A DNA stretch of 64,000 nucleotides from Monoplex corrugatus (GCA_030674185.1 CM060306.1:40855483-40919482); one strand, 5' to 3'. Positions 50,173 through 60,841 are shown, counted from the stretch's first letter. Notes: generated from the sequence alone by a model not told the origin. A program made the numbers and translations.

Positions 50173-50563
50173 GCAAAACAAGCGCAAATTTTCGGCCAAC
50201 TAGCCTTTGTCAAGCGCGAACGCACGGTCACAGACAGATCACAGACACCAAACAATGGATAATAAAAACGGGACTAAAAACTTCCCTGCCGCCTCGTCCA
50301 GTGGGTAAGAAATGGAATGCCCATGTCGTCATGAGCAGTAGTAAGAAATGGGGAGAGGGGAGGCAACTATGATGTCAAAAGGGAAGAGATGAGTTCTGCA
50401 ATTTTGAGAAGTGGCCATGCTATATCGGTATAGCCCTGTTCTGAAGAAGGCACAGGGCAAGAGATAAGGGAGTAGATTGTGCCCGGTGCCAAGAATCTGG
50501 TAGGCATGGGAACAGGAAGAGACATGAAACGGCATGTCTGAATTCTGTTGCGCAGTGGATTAC

Positions 50564-53119
50564 TTATGGTTTGTCATTAAGACCATATGGTTTGCGTGTT
50601 CCAAGTTTATTTATGAGGTGGGATTCTCTGTCTTTCCTGTCTATGGTGCTGTTATTGTGTAGAAGCCACAGACCTTTCACTCGGATGTCATTGATTGAGT
50701 GGTCTGATTGGTTGAAGTGATTGGGGATAGTTTTATCCCTTTGGTGGCGGATATCAGCCAAGTGTTCTTTGAAACGTGTGTCAAGGGTGCGTCCAGTTTC
50801 ACCAATATACAATTGGGAACATTTAGAGCAGTTGATCAAGTAGACAATGTTATAAGTTTGACAGTTGAAATGTTTTGTAATTCTCATATGAGATTTGGGG
50901 CCTTTGACTGTGGTGGCTGAGCACAAGAAAGGACAAGTCTTGCATTTAGGTTTGTTGCATGGAGAGGTTCCTGGAGGTTGGCTGACTGGTTTGCTGAGAT
51001 TTGAATGCACCAGCAAGTCGCGGAGATTTGTGTCTCTCTTGTAGACGATCAAAGGGCGCTTGTCAAAGGTTTCACCTGTAGTGGGACTGGATCGCAAAAT
51101 GTTCCAGTTGGACAAGATGATCCTTTGTATGAGGTGCAAGGACGGGTGGTAAACTAGACTGAGGACTGGCCGATCCTCTGTGGCAGCTTTGGGCTTCGAA
51201 TGGAGGGCATTTGGCCGAGAGACAGAGTTGACTTTTTTCCGGGCTTCATTGATGACCTCGAGTGGGTAATGTCTGCGCAGGAAAAATCTAGTCATTTCAA
51301 CTGCTTTGTCCTGGAAATTGTCTTCGTCTGAGCAGAGGCGCCGTAGTCTCAAGAACTGCGAGTAGGGAATGCTGTTTCTGGTGTTGGAAGTGTGAGATGA
51401 TTGATAGTCCAGGTAGGAATGTGAGTCTGTAGGTTTGTAGTGGACTGTAGGGACTAGTTGTTCAGATTGAAGGGAAACTTCGATATCCAGGAAGCTTATG
51501 GATGTGTTTGAAATTTCATATGTGAACTTGATGGATGGGTGAAACGTTTGGACGTAATGGATGAATTGTAAAAGTTGGTCATGATCGAGGGATGTCATGC
51601 CAATGCAATCATCTATGTACCTTTTGTAAAATTCAGGTTTGGATTTCTTGTATTGTTGTAGGATTTGTTCCTCCAAATATCCCATGAACAAACAGGCATA
51701 GCTGGGGCCCATCTTAGTACCCATGGCGACTCCGCTAACTTGCGAGAACGTCTCATCTCCGAACGAAAATGTGTTCAATGTATGGTTAGTGTCTTTGATG
51801 AAGGTAGGCAAAGCCTGGACTATAGGTTGCAAAATGTGGTCAAGAAACTGAGAAATGTTTTCAGTTGGGCAGTTGCAAGCTGACACGATAGGACGGCCAG
51901 GATTGTTGGCTTTATGTATTTTGGGAAGTACATGTAAATAAAAAAGTGATTGGACTGGAAGTTGTTTGATGAGTAGTCTGGCAGTGGGGGGCAGCTGCTT
52001 AGAGGTTATGAGATTGTTGATAAGTTTGGATATCTTGGCATCATTGGTCATATGGGCAGGTTGGTCCAACTTTTTGTAGAAGGCGTGATGGTGGAGTTGT
52101 TTCTGGGCTTCCTTGATATACAGATGTCTGTCCCAGACAACAATCGCACCACCCTTGTCTGCTGGTTTGATGACAATGTCGTCTCTGTTTTTGAGGGAGT
52201 GTAGTGCGTCCCTTTCTTCTTTGGAGATGTTGGAATATTTCTTGGGTCGCATGTTGAGACAGTCTATTTCTTGGTGGCATTTGTTGATATAATGTTCAAC
52301 TTCGGGAAAGGTGTTGTGGGGAGGTTCCCAATCCCGATGAGCAGGCTTATGGAAAAGTTTTGTAAATAAGTCAGCATCAGGATTCAATTTTTGTTTGGGA
52401 GGATGTCCCAGTACTGCCATCCAACGTAGGGATCTAAAAAATCGTTGGCAGCTGTTCATAGTTTGGTATTTGCTGGCGGATGGTTTTAAAGGGTCAAATT
52501 TGAGGCCCTTTGAAAGGGCTGACACTTCCGCCTCAGAGAGTGGTAAGTTTGAAGGAATACAATGTACAAGGGGGTGACGTGCAGAGCTAGAGGAAGGTGG
52601 AGAGGGGGCTGGGTTGCTGATAGGTGCCAGGAGCGGTGCAGACGGGTTTGCAGTCTTGTTCAAGTTGATTAATTTTTTGTCTTTTATGGTTTGCATGTGT
52701 TTTTGTAGTGACGCATTGAAATTGATGACGGTGGTTTTAATGAAGAGACTGAGAGTTGGGTTTAGTGTTCTGCTAATTACAGAACTGAAGTATTTCTGAG
52801 ATCTGTCAGCGATGGACAGTTTGCGTTCTAAGTGTACTATGTGGGTTTTCATGATCTGTTTGCTTGCTTTAAGAAGGATATTTTTAGTGGCCTGCAAAAG
52901 TTTTTTATTTTTACTGTCGGAAGGAGTGTGTTTGAGTTGAAACCCTTTCGGGATGAAGTTTCTGCATAAGCAACAACGCAGAAAGTATAAATGACTGTTT
53001 GTTTTTGTTTTGGTGAAACAGATTTTAGAATAGGATACAGCGAGTGAAGAAAGCGGAGGAGGAAGAGATCGGAAACCAGAGAGAAGACGGGAATGTAAGT
53101 AGGTTGGAAAATGTGACAT
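50564..53119 (-). CDS. Penelope-like polyprotein: reverse transcriptase (motif A deleted) plus GIY-YIG endonuclease
   Basis: The ATG at 53117-53119 begins MSHFPTYLHSRLL; the frame is open for 851 codons. In order: a basic N-terminal region; a KDDIVIKPADKGGAIVVWDR-type Penelope RT entry (IVIKPADKGGA); LHVLPKIHK and GRPIVSACNCPTENIS; AMGTKMGPSYACLFMGYLEE; motif C YIDD (KRYIDDCIG); SISFLDIEV; a Cys linker (CNKPKCKTCPFLC); and the GIY-YIG nuclease (IVYLINC, LYIGETGRTLDTRFKEH, HFNQSDHS). Between FIKDTNHTLN and TFSFGDETFSQ (junction about 51766-51785) the family normally has some 60-70 residues including motif A with the first catalytic aspartate (DV-SLYT). They are missing without any frame change. 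The protein should therefore lack polymerase activity, though the endonuclease looks whole. Confidence 0.9.
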   Translation of the reverse strand: MSHFPTYLHSRLLSGFRSLPPPLSSLAVSYSKICFTKTKTNSHLYFLRCCLCRNFIPKGFQLKHTPSDSKNKKLLQATKNILLKASKQIMKTHIVHLERKLSIADRSQKYFSSVISRTLNPTLSLFIKTTVINFNASLQKHMQTIKDKKLINLNKTANPSAPLLAPISNPAPSPPSSSSARHPLVHCIPSNLPLSEAEVSALSKGLKFDPLKPSASKYQTMNSCQRFFRSLRWMAVLGHPPKQKLNPDADLFTKLFHKPAHRDWEPPHNTFPEVEHYINKCHQEIDCLNMRPKKYSNISKEERDALHSLKNRDDIVIKPADKGGAIVVWDRHLYIKEAQKQLHHHAFYKKLDQPAHMTNDAKISKLINNLITSKQLPPTARLLIKQLPVQSLFYLHVLPKIHKANNPGRPIVSACNCPTENISQFLDHILQPIVQALPTFIKDTNHTLNTFSFGDETFSQVSGVAMGTKMGPSYACLFMGYLEEQILQQYKKSKPEFYKRYIDDCIGMTSLDHDQLLQFIHYVQTFHPSIKFTYEISNTSISFLDIEVSLQSEQLVPTVHYKPTDSHSYLDYQSSHTSNTRNSIPYSQFLRLRRLCSDEDNFQDKAVEMTRFFLRRHYPLEVINEARKKVNSVSRPNALHSKPKAATEDRPVLSLVYHPSLHLIQRIILSNWNILRSSPTTGETFDKRPLIVYKRDTNLRDLLVHSNLSKPVSQPPGTSPCNKPKCKTCPFLCSATTVKGPKSHMRITKHFNCQTYNIVYLINCSKCSQLYIGETGRTLDTRFKEHLADIRHQRDKTIPNHFNQSDHSINDIRVKGLWLLHNNSTIDRKDRESHLINKLGTRKPYGLNDKP

Positions 53120-53252
53120 TCTGTAAGACTCTTGAGATAAAAGCAAGAGGATAAAAAGAGGCTAAAACAATTTTAAAATGCAGTAAATAAAAACAAGACG
53201 TAGTACAAGACACTTATACAGATAAAACGCAGTCTTGGGGTATATTACAAGA

Positions 53253-53340
53253 TCCAAAACAAGTTTGACTGCCCGCGCCCAAGCAAACACAAACCAGAAG
53301 AACAAGAAAACCAATGTAAGCGCGTATCCAACGAGACAAA
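53253..53340 (-). repeat. Penelope pseudo-LTR, 5' copy
   Basis: It begins TCCAAAACAAG and ends CAACGAGACAAA, followed at once by the target duplication ACATCGTGAGG. Confidence 0.9.
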
Positions 53341-53351
53341 ACATCGTGAGG

Positions 53352-53723
53352 TTTATTTCTAAAATGTCCACTAGAGATTTCCAAAGGCTGAACGTTTTGC
53401 CTAGTGAGGTCTACCCACTTTTGCCGGTAAAACTTGTAGGCCTACAACATATTCATTTAGGTGCATACTGCATGAACGAATATATATTTGTTTAGGTAGG
53501 CTATATACTGTATGAAAGAAACCTGCTTCTTGCTCAGTTTATTTTTCTCTTCCTCATCACCGCGTATGAAACAGAAGCAGCCCAAACAACATTCCCCAAC
53601 CTATGAAAGTTACCTCAAGGTTCAGAGGGCTGGCCGGTAACAATCAAGGAATGGAGCAGCTCGTTATATAAAGATGCTATAACCCATACAGGTTAAATTA
53701 GTTTTGACAATAATGGCTGTGAT
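53352..53723. other. Intergenic spacer, nothing recognised
   Basis: Plain sequence between the Penelope element and the 80-bp minisatellite. Confidence 0.5.
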
Positions 53724-54493
53724 ATAGATGGATTATTAGCACAGTATCTGATTAAAGCTAGTCGGGAGAACTGACCTACCTCTTCTCTCTGTCTGTGGTA
53801 TAAACCGATGATTAGCTCAGTATCTGATTAAAGCTAGTTGAGAGAACTGACCTACCTCTTCTCTCTATCCGTGGTATAGATGGATGATTAGCACAGTATC
53901 TTATTAAAGTTAGTCGAGAGAACTGCTTACGGTACCTCTTCTCTCTATCCGTGGTATAGATGGATGATTAGCACAGTATCTGATTAAAGTTAGTCGAGAG
54001 AACTGCTTACGGTACATCTTCTCTCTATCCGTGGTATAGATGGATGATTAGCACAGTATCTGATTAAAGCTAGTCGAGAGAACTGCTTACGGTACATCTT
54101 CTCTCTATCCGTGGTATAGATGGATGATTAGCACAGTATCTGATTAAAGCTAGTCGAGAGAACTGCTTACGGTACATCTTCTCTCTATCCGTGGTATAGA
54201 TGGATGATTAGCACAGTATCTGATTAAAGCTAGTCGAGAGAACTGCTTACGGTACATCTTCTCTCTATCCGTGGTATAGATGGATGATTAGCACAGTATC
54301 TGATTAAAGCTAGTCGAGAGAACTGCTTACGGAACCTCTTCTCTCTATCCGTGGTATAGATGGATGATTAGCACAGTAGGCCTATCTGATTTAAAGCTAG
54401 TCGAGAGAACTGCTTACGGTACCTCTTCTCTCTATCCGTGGTATAGATGGATGATTAGCACAGTATCTGATGAAAGTTAGTCGAGAGAACTGA
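53724..54493. repeat. 80-bp minisatellite, about 10 copies
   Basis: GGATGATTAGCACAGTATC recurs at 53882, 53962, 54042, 54122, 54202, 54282 and 54362, an exact 80-bp period, with shorter or altered units at each end. Each unit contains TTAAAGCTAGTCGAGAGAAC and TCTTCTCTCTATCCGTGG. Central units are nearly identical, whereas edge units diverge. Confidence 0.92.
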
Positions 54494-55004
54494 CCTACTT
54501 GTTCCATCTTTCTCAATGTTGACACCCAGTTCAACCATTATTGGTCGATGTAAAATGAAATGTATTCGAATGGAGTATCTTTGTGGTCCACTAATCTTTG
54601 AGGAATACCAGAATTAACAGATTTTGTGTGGGCTTGCATCTTCTCAGGTAACCAAATACTACAGAGAGTATTATGGTTGTGCAGCACTGACTCCATGCAT
54701 TTTTGGATAACTTGGATTTGTCGACGCTAAAGTAGAAACTTAGTGGGGAAAAAAGCCACGAAAGGCGGAGACGTTAACAGTTTACAACGAATGTGGAGGC
54801 TCATAGTAACTAGGCAGGTGTCTGTAGGTTGACTTAAAGGTTATTAACCAATAGTGGGTGGATTTTGGAGTAAACTATGGCATTGATCAAATCAGAGTTC
54901 GTGATTCGGTGAGAGTTAACAACCCAAGTGCAATAATAGAAAGAAACAGAAGATCATGATACAGCTGATTAGAAATATGATCCAGATCGACGACTGTGGT
55001 AAAT
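54494..55004. other. PON 3' flank or 3' UTR, nothing specific seen
   Basis: No AATAAA complement stands out close to the PON stop codon; the 3' end of that transcript is not placed. Confidence 0.4.
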
Positions 55005-55184
55005 TTACGACGTTCCTGGAAAGGGAACCTGACACGTGACCAGGTGGTCAAAAACGGAGCCAACCAAAAGCGTGCTGTTGTCAAAGACCAGTGCTGAGGA
55101 AGAGGCGGAAATCAGCTCTCCATTGTCGTACAGCACTTCTTCAGATGACGTGATTACACTATTCTCAACGTGCAGATGAAGAAC
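55005..55184 (-). CDS. PON-like last exon
   Basis: It encodes VLHLHVENSVITSSEEVLYD, NGELISASSSALVFDNST and LLVGSVFDHLVTCQVPFP then GTS and TAA (55005-55007). The YDNG--L--SS-A-V--N-LLVGSVF pattern is the PON C-terminus. Acceptor ATTCAG at 55185-55190, phase 0. Confidence 0.85.
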   Translation of the reverse strand, partial: VLHLHVENSVITSSEEVLYDNGELISASSSALVFDNSTLLVGSVFDHLVTCQVPFPGTS

Positions 55185-55639
55185 CTGAATAAGATTTCAA
55201 CAAAGCCATTGTTTAACTGGAGAAAAACAAAGTTTAGCATTCTGCTGGATACTGTCACACGTTTTACTGTTAAGTCCTTGCATACTGGGAAGCTTAGTCA
55301 CAAATTTGAATGTGATCATCTGATTACAACAAACTTAATACTAGGTATTCTGCAAAATGTAATCACACCGTTATCTATTAGTGTTAGTTTATCATTGTTT
55401 GATTTCCAGAGTACAGTCACAAATATGTGTAATTCATATTCATATGAGCCCTTTGACTCACTCATCCTATCCGTCAGTTTCCCAGAGGGTAGGCTGAGGG
55501 GGGAAGGATTCAAGGGCGATTTTTCTTTCAAACATACGCAGATTATCTACAGTCGTATTGGAAAGTCGTGCCAGCAAGTATTTTTCATACACAGATGCAC
55601 ACACACACCCCTACCCACTCATACTCATCAATCCACCCA

Positions 55640-55683
55640 TTGACGTACACGCGCGTGCGCGCACACACACAAACACAAACACA

Positions 55684-55760
<77 letters not shown>

Positions 55761-55762
55761 CA
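55640..55762. repeat. (CA)n microsatellite
   Basis: About 40 CA units after a CGCGCGTGCGCGC transition, inside a PON intron. Confidence 0.95.
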
Positions 55763-55890
55763 GCAACGCAAATCGAATCCCTCCAGTCAACATGACATAA
55801 ATCTCCCTTTCAACCATGATCTAACAAAAGGTCATTACAAAAAACAAAACAAAACAAAAGTACAAAAAGAAGAAACGAAAAAGAATTCAC

Positions 55891-56028
55891 CTGAGATGGA
55901 GCTTTCTTGGCACCAATATCATCCACGTACGCGAAGAAAACATAGGGAACAGGATGGCAGCCAACATACAGGTGTCCCGTTTTCTGATCCACCTGGACGT
56001 TGTCTGGCCACGTGTACACCGGGTACTC
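55891..56028 (-). CDS. PON-like exon with calcium-ligand DN and GCHP motif
   Basis: 46 codons encode EYPVYTWPDNVQVDQKTGHL, YVGCHPVPYVFFAYVDD and IGAKKAPSQ. DNVQVD carries the Asp-Asn pair that binds the catalytic calcium in PON1. Acceptor TGCTTGCAG, donor CAG|GTGAAT; phase 0 on both sides. Confidence 0.88.
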
Positions 56029-56184
56029 CTGCAAGCAGCAAACTGATCTGAGCCTTTTTTTCAGTGTCTGCTTGCTGTAAACGATTATCGATTGTTCATC
56101 CCCAAACTGACTGATCGACGACATGGTAATATAACACAACAACCAGTTCCCTCTTCCCTGTCCATAATATGGATTAGTGAAGAA

Positions 56185-56250
56185 ACAATAATGATGACAA
56201 TTATAATAATGATGATGGTGGCGATGACGACGACGATGATGATGATGATT
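56185..56250. repeat. (GAT)n-rich tract
   Basis: ATGATG/GACGAC imperfect repeats. Confidence 0.7.
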
Positions 56251-56324
56251 TTACTTATATAGGTTAAACAATCCATGCAAAAAGCGTGTTCGTTGCACTT
56301 TACAGGAATTGAACGAACAATGCG

Positions 56325-56450
56325 CGTGCACACACACACACACATACACACACAGAGATTGATGAGCTAGAGTATACTCAAACTGTTACTTGTGTGACCC
56401 AGGTCGTCATCTTGTATCTTTTTCTTACACACATACAGAACACACAACAC

Positions 56451-56530
<80 letters not shown>

Positions 56531-56555
56531 AACATACAAACACACACACACACAC
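56325..56555. repeat. (CA)n microsatellites
   Basis: A short CA run (56332-56355) and a long one (about 56443-56528) with flanking repeats of GACCC-G-TGTCATCxTxT (56396 and 56611). Confidence 0.9.
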
Positions 56556-57117
56556 GCACATACAGGATGCTGAACCAGAGTACACTTAGCCTGTTACGCG
56601 TGTGACCCCTGACCCAAGCTGTCATCCTCTCACTGTTCAGTTGTTCATCCTATTTTGTATCTTTTTGGTTCCCACGTTCGCGTTCAGAAGAAATAGGTGG
56701 CAAATACTGTACTTTTGTGAAAGAAGCCAAGAATAGAATAGGGTTTTCTTCCACTTTGAGCTTGTCTACCATTGAAGATAGACACTTATCGTTGGGCTGT
56801 CTCCTTGGAAAGATGCAGTCTGCTTGTTCGAATATTTATTCAAAGCCATCAGTTGAGGAAGAATAGATGTTACATCATGAAGAAAGTCCAAATGAAACAA
56901 CTATGACATGAAAAATAATTTGAATAGAAAAGGGGGTGGGGAAGAGAGACAGACAGAGAGAGCAACAGCAAAAATCTTTTTTTTTTTTTTTAGGCGTTGT
57001 GGCTTTCCTTTCTGCAGTATGTTAATTGAATTTACCAGCACAGCTGCAGCCACATTTGTTGAATGCACTGTTAACTAAAGCTCTTGAACTGGTGGATGAT
57101 TGCCCACACTGACTTAC

Positions 57118-57199
57118 CTGCATCCGTGTCAGCGTGTTGTTCGCATTCCGCTTGTAAACGAGCACTTTCTGCGGTATCATCTCGGCGACGTAAATGTGT
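57118..57199 (-). CDS. PON-like exon (IYVAEM)
   Basis: One base completing a codon, then 27 codons: HIYVAEMIPQKVLVYKRNAN followed by NTLTRMQ, matching the PON1 segment [20 protein letters not shown]. Acceptor CTTTCAG, donor CAG|GTAAGT. Confidence 0.85.
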
Positions 57200-57247
57200 C
57201 TGAAAGAAATTGCTTGGCATTGTCAGTTTTGATTGCATATCAGTAAG

Positions 57248-58015
57248 TCATATTCTTCCCCACCCTCCTCGTCCCCAGCCACTCTGCAAGTCCGTCCGGC
57301 ATTTTCTCCCTGGGTCTACCCGGTGCTCTCTTTCCCTCCAGCTTTCCTGTTGTGACCAGTGCTCCAAAACACTTTTCCTCATAAAATGGCCTATAAATGT
57401 TGCCTGTCTTTTCCTAATCTTCTTTATGAGTGATCTACTTGTGTCTGCCTCCATCAAGACTGTCTCGTTTGTTTTCTTTGCCGTCCATGGAACTCTCAAC
57501 ATTCTTCTTAGAAACCACATCTCGGCTGCCTCAATCTTGTTCTGGCTTTGTTTGTTGACTGTCCACGCCTCGCATCCGTACAACGGTATTGGTTCTATAT
57601 AACATTCAAGAACTCTCTTCCTGATGTTAATTGACAGGCATTTGTTGGTAAGAATGCTTGTCATCTTCTTGAATGCTGTTTTGGCTTGGCCGATTCTGCC
57701 GGCTATTTCTGATGTGCATCTGCGTCTGATGAATTGATCGTTCCCAGGTATTTGAATTTATCAACCTGTGTCAAGGTTGTGCCATTTGCTGTTATTGCAT
57801 GATGGGATTTCATGTTTTTTACTGATCACCATGACTTCAGTGTTCCTGTTGTTTAGTTCCAGCCCCTTACCTTTGCTTTCTATTTCTAGTAGGCTATATT
57901 CACAAGGTTTTGTAGGTCCCTTTCACTTTCTGCAATTAGCACGGTGTCATCTGCGTATCGAATGTTGTTTATCATTTTCCCTCCAACCTTTAATCCAGGG
58001 TCTTCTTCTAGGTTT
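57248..58015 (-). pseudogene. RTE-like LINE fragment, copy 2, from RT motif C to near the C-terminus
   Basis: The minus strand encodes NIRYADDTVLIAESERDLQN (motif C, about 57960-57920), DKFKYLGTIN, NIRKRVLECYIEPIPLYGCE, AWTVNKQSQNKIEAAEMWFL, RRMLRVPWTAKKTNETVL and then the MEADTSRSLIKKIRKRQATF tail. Frameshifts and stops occur near 57890 and 57740. It lies between two PON exons, starting 49 bp upstream of the IYVAEM exon's acceptor. Confidence 0.75.
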
Positions 58016-58017
58016 CT

Positions 58018-58110
58018 TATATCATCATATCACATCACATCGTATCACATCACATCGTATCACGTCATGTGTCACGTCACGTCACTTCGTGTTATATCAT
58101 ATCATATCAT
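58018..58110. repeat. ATCAC/ATC(G)T pentamer-like minisatellite
   Basis: CATATCACATCACATCGTATCACATCAC.. and ATCATATCATATCATATCAT repeats adjoin the LINE fragment. Confidence 0.8.
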
Positions 58111-58274
58111 TTTGAACAATGAATCTAGTCCAACTGCGTTTACTTCTGTGGAAGAATGCCGAGACATACATTCTGTGTGCATAGTATTGGCTCAGATTAT
58201 TGCGTGTGACACTTTATTATACCGGTACTACGTTTAATGTATTAGCTTGAAATTTATGTGAATATCTGAAGATT

Positions 58275-58277
58275 TTT

Positions 58278-58311
<34 letters not shown>

Positions 58312-58355
58312 ACGCGCGTGCGTGCGTACTGTGTGTGTGTGCGTGTGTGTGTGAA
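58275..58355. repeat. (GT)n microsatellite
   Basis: Two GT tracts with a GCACGCGCGTGCGTGCG interruption. Confidence 0.9.
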
Positions 58356-58364
58356 GGTCCGAAT

Positions 58365-58715
58365 GTTTTCAGATGCATGTAGGCCTTCGCATGCTGTTAT
58401 GTCCACATTGTGCAGGTAATATGTTGCTGCACAGTCTGCATACTCTGTCTTCGATGGGTGTGCATGTTAGGTGTTTCTATAAACCATCAGACACCGACAT
58501 GACTTTGAGTAGGCCTACCTTTAATATGCATATTTGATATTCTGCGTGTGTATGAAGGGTACTTAGGCACTAACAGGTCTGCACACATATTGACCTGGGA
58601 GATTGGAAAAGTCTCCATCCTCTATCCACCAGGCGGAGGTACCCAGCTAGGATCGAACGCTGGCCTTCCGATTGGAAGTTCGACATCTTACCCACTTGAC
58701 TATCGCGTCTGTCAC
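58365..58715 (-). mobile_element. tRNA-headed SINE, family 1, copy c (most complete)
   Basis: The minus strand begins AGACGCGATAGTCAAGTGGG (A-box region), reaches the B box GCGTTCGATCC (58650-58660), then GATGGAGACTTTTCCAATC, CAGACCTGTTAGTGCCTAAG, AGAATATCAAATATGCATAT, GGTTTATAGAAACACC, and ends in GCATGCGAAGGCCTACATGC. It is the reference copy for the other three in the window. Confidence 0.7.
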
Positions 58716-58749
58716 ATACCATATGCGTATCCTGGTCTTGAATATGTGA

Positions 58750-59545
58750 ACTTATTGACATACTCAAGATAAACTTTGCCATCAGATAGCCAGCCCTTCC
58801 CCCTCATGATAAACTTTGCCATCAGATAACCAGCCCTTCCCCTCATGATAAACTTTGCCATCAGATAGCCAGCTCTTCCCTTCATGATAAACTTTGCCAT
58901 CAGATAACCAGCCCTTCCCTTCATGATAAACTTTGCCATCAGATAGCCAGCCCTTCCCTTCATGATAAACTTTGCCATCAGATAACCAGCCCTTCCCTTC
59001 ATGATAAACTTTGCCATCAGATAACCAGCCCTTCCCCTCATGATAAACTTTGCCCTCAGATAACCAGCCCTTCCCTTCATGATAAACTTTGCCATCAGAT
59101 AACCAGCCCTTCCCCTCATGATAAACTTTGCCCTCAGATAACCAGCCCTTCCCCTCATGATAAACTTTGCCATCAGATAACCAGCCCTTCCCTTCATGAT
59201 AAACTTTGCCATCAGATAACCAGCCCTTCCCTTCATAATAAACTTTGCCATCAGATAGCCAGCCCTTCCCTTCATGATAAACTTTGCCATCAGATACCAG
59301 CCCTTCCCTTCATGATAAACTTTGCCATCAGATAACCAGCCCTTCCCTTCATGATAAACTTTGCCATCAGATAACCAGCCTTCCCTTCATGATAAACTTT
59401 GCCATCAGATAGCCAGTCCTTCCTTTCATGATAAACTTTGCCATCAGATAACCAGCCCTTCCCTTCATGATAAACTTTGCCATCAGATACCAGCCCTTCC
59501 CTTCATGATAAACTTTGCCATCAGATAACCAGCCCTTCCCTGTTC
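58750..59545. repeat. 39-bp minisatellite, about 20 copies
   Basis: Unit TCATGATAAACTTTGCCATC + AGATAACCAGCCCTTCCCT. Because 39 is a multiple of three, the minus strand stays open and would encode a 13-residue repeat, MAKFIMKGRAGYL. One-base deletions at about 59296, 59378 and 59490 break that frame. The array directly follows SINE copy c and lies in a PON intron, so translation is not expected. Confidence 0.95.
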
Positions 59546-59939
59546 GGTGACAAAGAGCGACTATATGTACCATATCTGTTCAGATTTTGTATACAGAACG
59601 CAAAACAAGTCGCAGTCACATGTCTGAACACTTTAGTACACATACAGCCGATTTTTTTAAATTTTTTTTCTCTCTCAAAACGGCCGCTATGCTTAACATA
59701 CACAAGACATACAGATTGTTCTTCGTATTCTTTCGTTTCGCCGTCACACTGGATAAAGAAAAATAGGTCGTCTTCTCTTGCGCATCCAAGCCTACAGCTT
59801 TTAATTTATTTATTTATTATTTTTTATTATTTATCTATTTATTATTTGTCATCGCCTCAAAATTACTTGTGCTCACTCTTTCTCGTCCATTTCTAACCAC
59901 CTTAGTGGCCACAGAAGCTGCTTTTTTTTTTTTTTTTAC

Positions 59940-60265
59940 ATGCTATGATGATGTGTCGATGAGGATGATAATCATGATGTTATGGAGTTCCATCTAGATT
60001 GAGACTGCGTGACAAGGCTTTATTCTACCCTGACTCATAAATAACCTGGGAAACAGCCAGAATACAGACACCTACGGTGCTGGTAAAGATTGAGCAACAC
60101 CTCAATGACGCATCGTGAAGTGTGGACTCGACTGTATTGTCCAGTTTTCTCAATGAGCATCGCACGCACCAAAACCGGTAGTACGGGTAGATCCGAAAAC
60201 CAAATGATATTTTTGAAGGTACTGATGGATTCGAACCCACAACCTTCTAGCAGTAGTCCGTTGCG
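59940..60265 (-). mobile_element. tRNA-headed SINE, family 2, copy a
   Basis: The minus strand has a tRNA-like head with B box GGGTTCGAATCC (60227-60238), then AGTACCTTC..TGGACAATACAGTCGAGTCC and GTAGGTGTCTGTATTCTGGC. The body continues to GATGATAATCATGATG-type tail repeats. Confidence 0.65.
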
Positions 60266-60269
60266 TTAA

Positions 60270-60495
60270 CATACACCAGGCGACTGGTAGCCCTGCAGCT
60301 TCAGCCTAAGACACATCCATGATGGTGGGTGACTCGGCTGTGTTGCCCAGTCTTCCAATGAGCCCAATCGACGCCAACTTGTAGTAGCCGGTTGATCCAA
60401 AAATCCAGAATGATAAATTTTGAAGGTACTGATGGGATTCGAACCCACAACCTTCTAGCATAGTCGTGCGTTACCACTACACATGGCGACTGTGC
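60270..60495 (-). mobile_element. tRNA-headed SINE, family 2, copy b
   Basis: Head on the minus strand: GTCGCCATGTGTAGTGGTAA (A box) and GGGTTCGAATCCC (B box, 60433-60445). The following body matches copy a segment by segment: GTACCTTCAAAAT, a CGGTTGATCCAAAA-type word, TGGGCAACACAGCCGAGTCA and a final AGGCTG. It stands directly behind copy a in the same orientation. Confidence 0.7.
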
Positions 60496-60841
60496 CCCTG
60501 CAGCTTTTTGGCGGGCTCCCGTTCAGCCACACCTCCTCCTCAGACTAAACGTTGCTTCGCAGTCGGAAGATGTTCTATGTTGATCGGTTTTTCTTGTGAT
60601 GGCTGTCTGGTTACTTCCGCCACAGGAGCACCAGGGAGAGGATTAGGGGGAGGGTGGGGAGCTTGTCTTGTGATGAACAGTAGGACAGTTTATCTGAAAC
60701 GTTCTTGTGCACTTGACCACAATTCGACTCCCGCCTCCAATTGATACACGAGTTGCATCGTGTGAATCTCGCTCGGGGAGAAAATCTTAATCATGTGAAC
60801 CACCACTGTGAATAGGTACTACCTGTCGGGGTTGGGGTAGG

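Larger units (their letters stand above)
50085..53340 (-). mobile_element. Penelope-like retroelement with 88-bp terminal direct repeats
   Basis: Almost identical 88-bp direct repeats (50085-50172 and 53253-53340, starting TCCAAAACAAGTTTGACTGC) bound a single long minus-strand ORF. ACATTGTGAGG at 50074-50084 and ACATCGTGAGG at 53341-53351 form an 11-bp target duplication with one mismatch. Total length is 3256 bp. Terminal repeats arranged like this are the pseudo-LTRs of Penelope-like elements. The near-identity of the repeats and of the target duplication suggests a young insertion. Confidence 0.9.

Noticed and set aside
58712..59290. 192-residue repeat protein on the minus strand
   Set aside because: The frame is open only because the minisatellite unit is 39 bp; later units are frameshifted.
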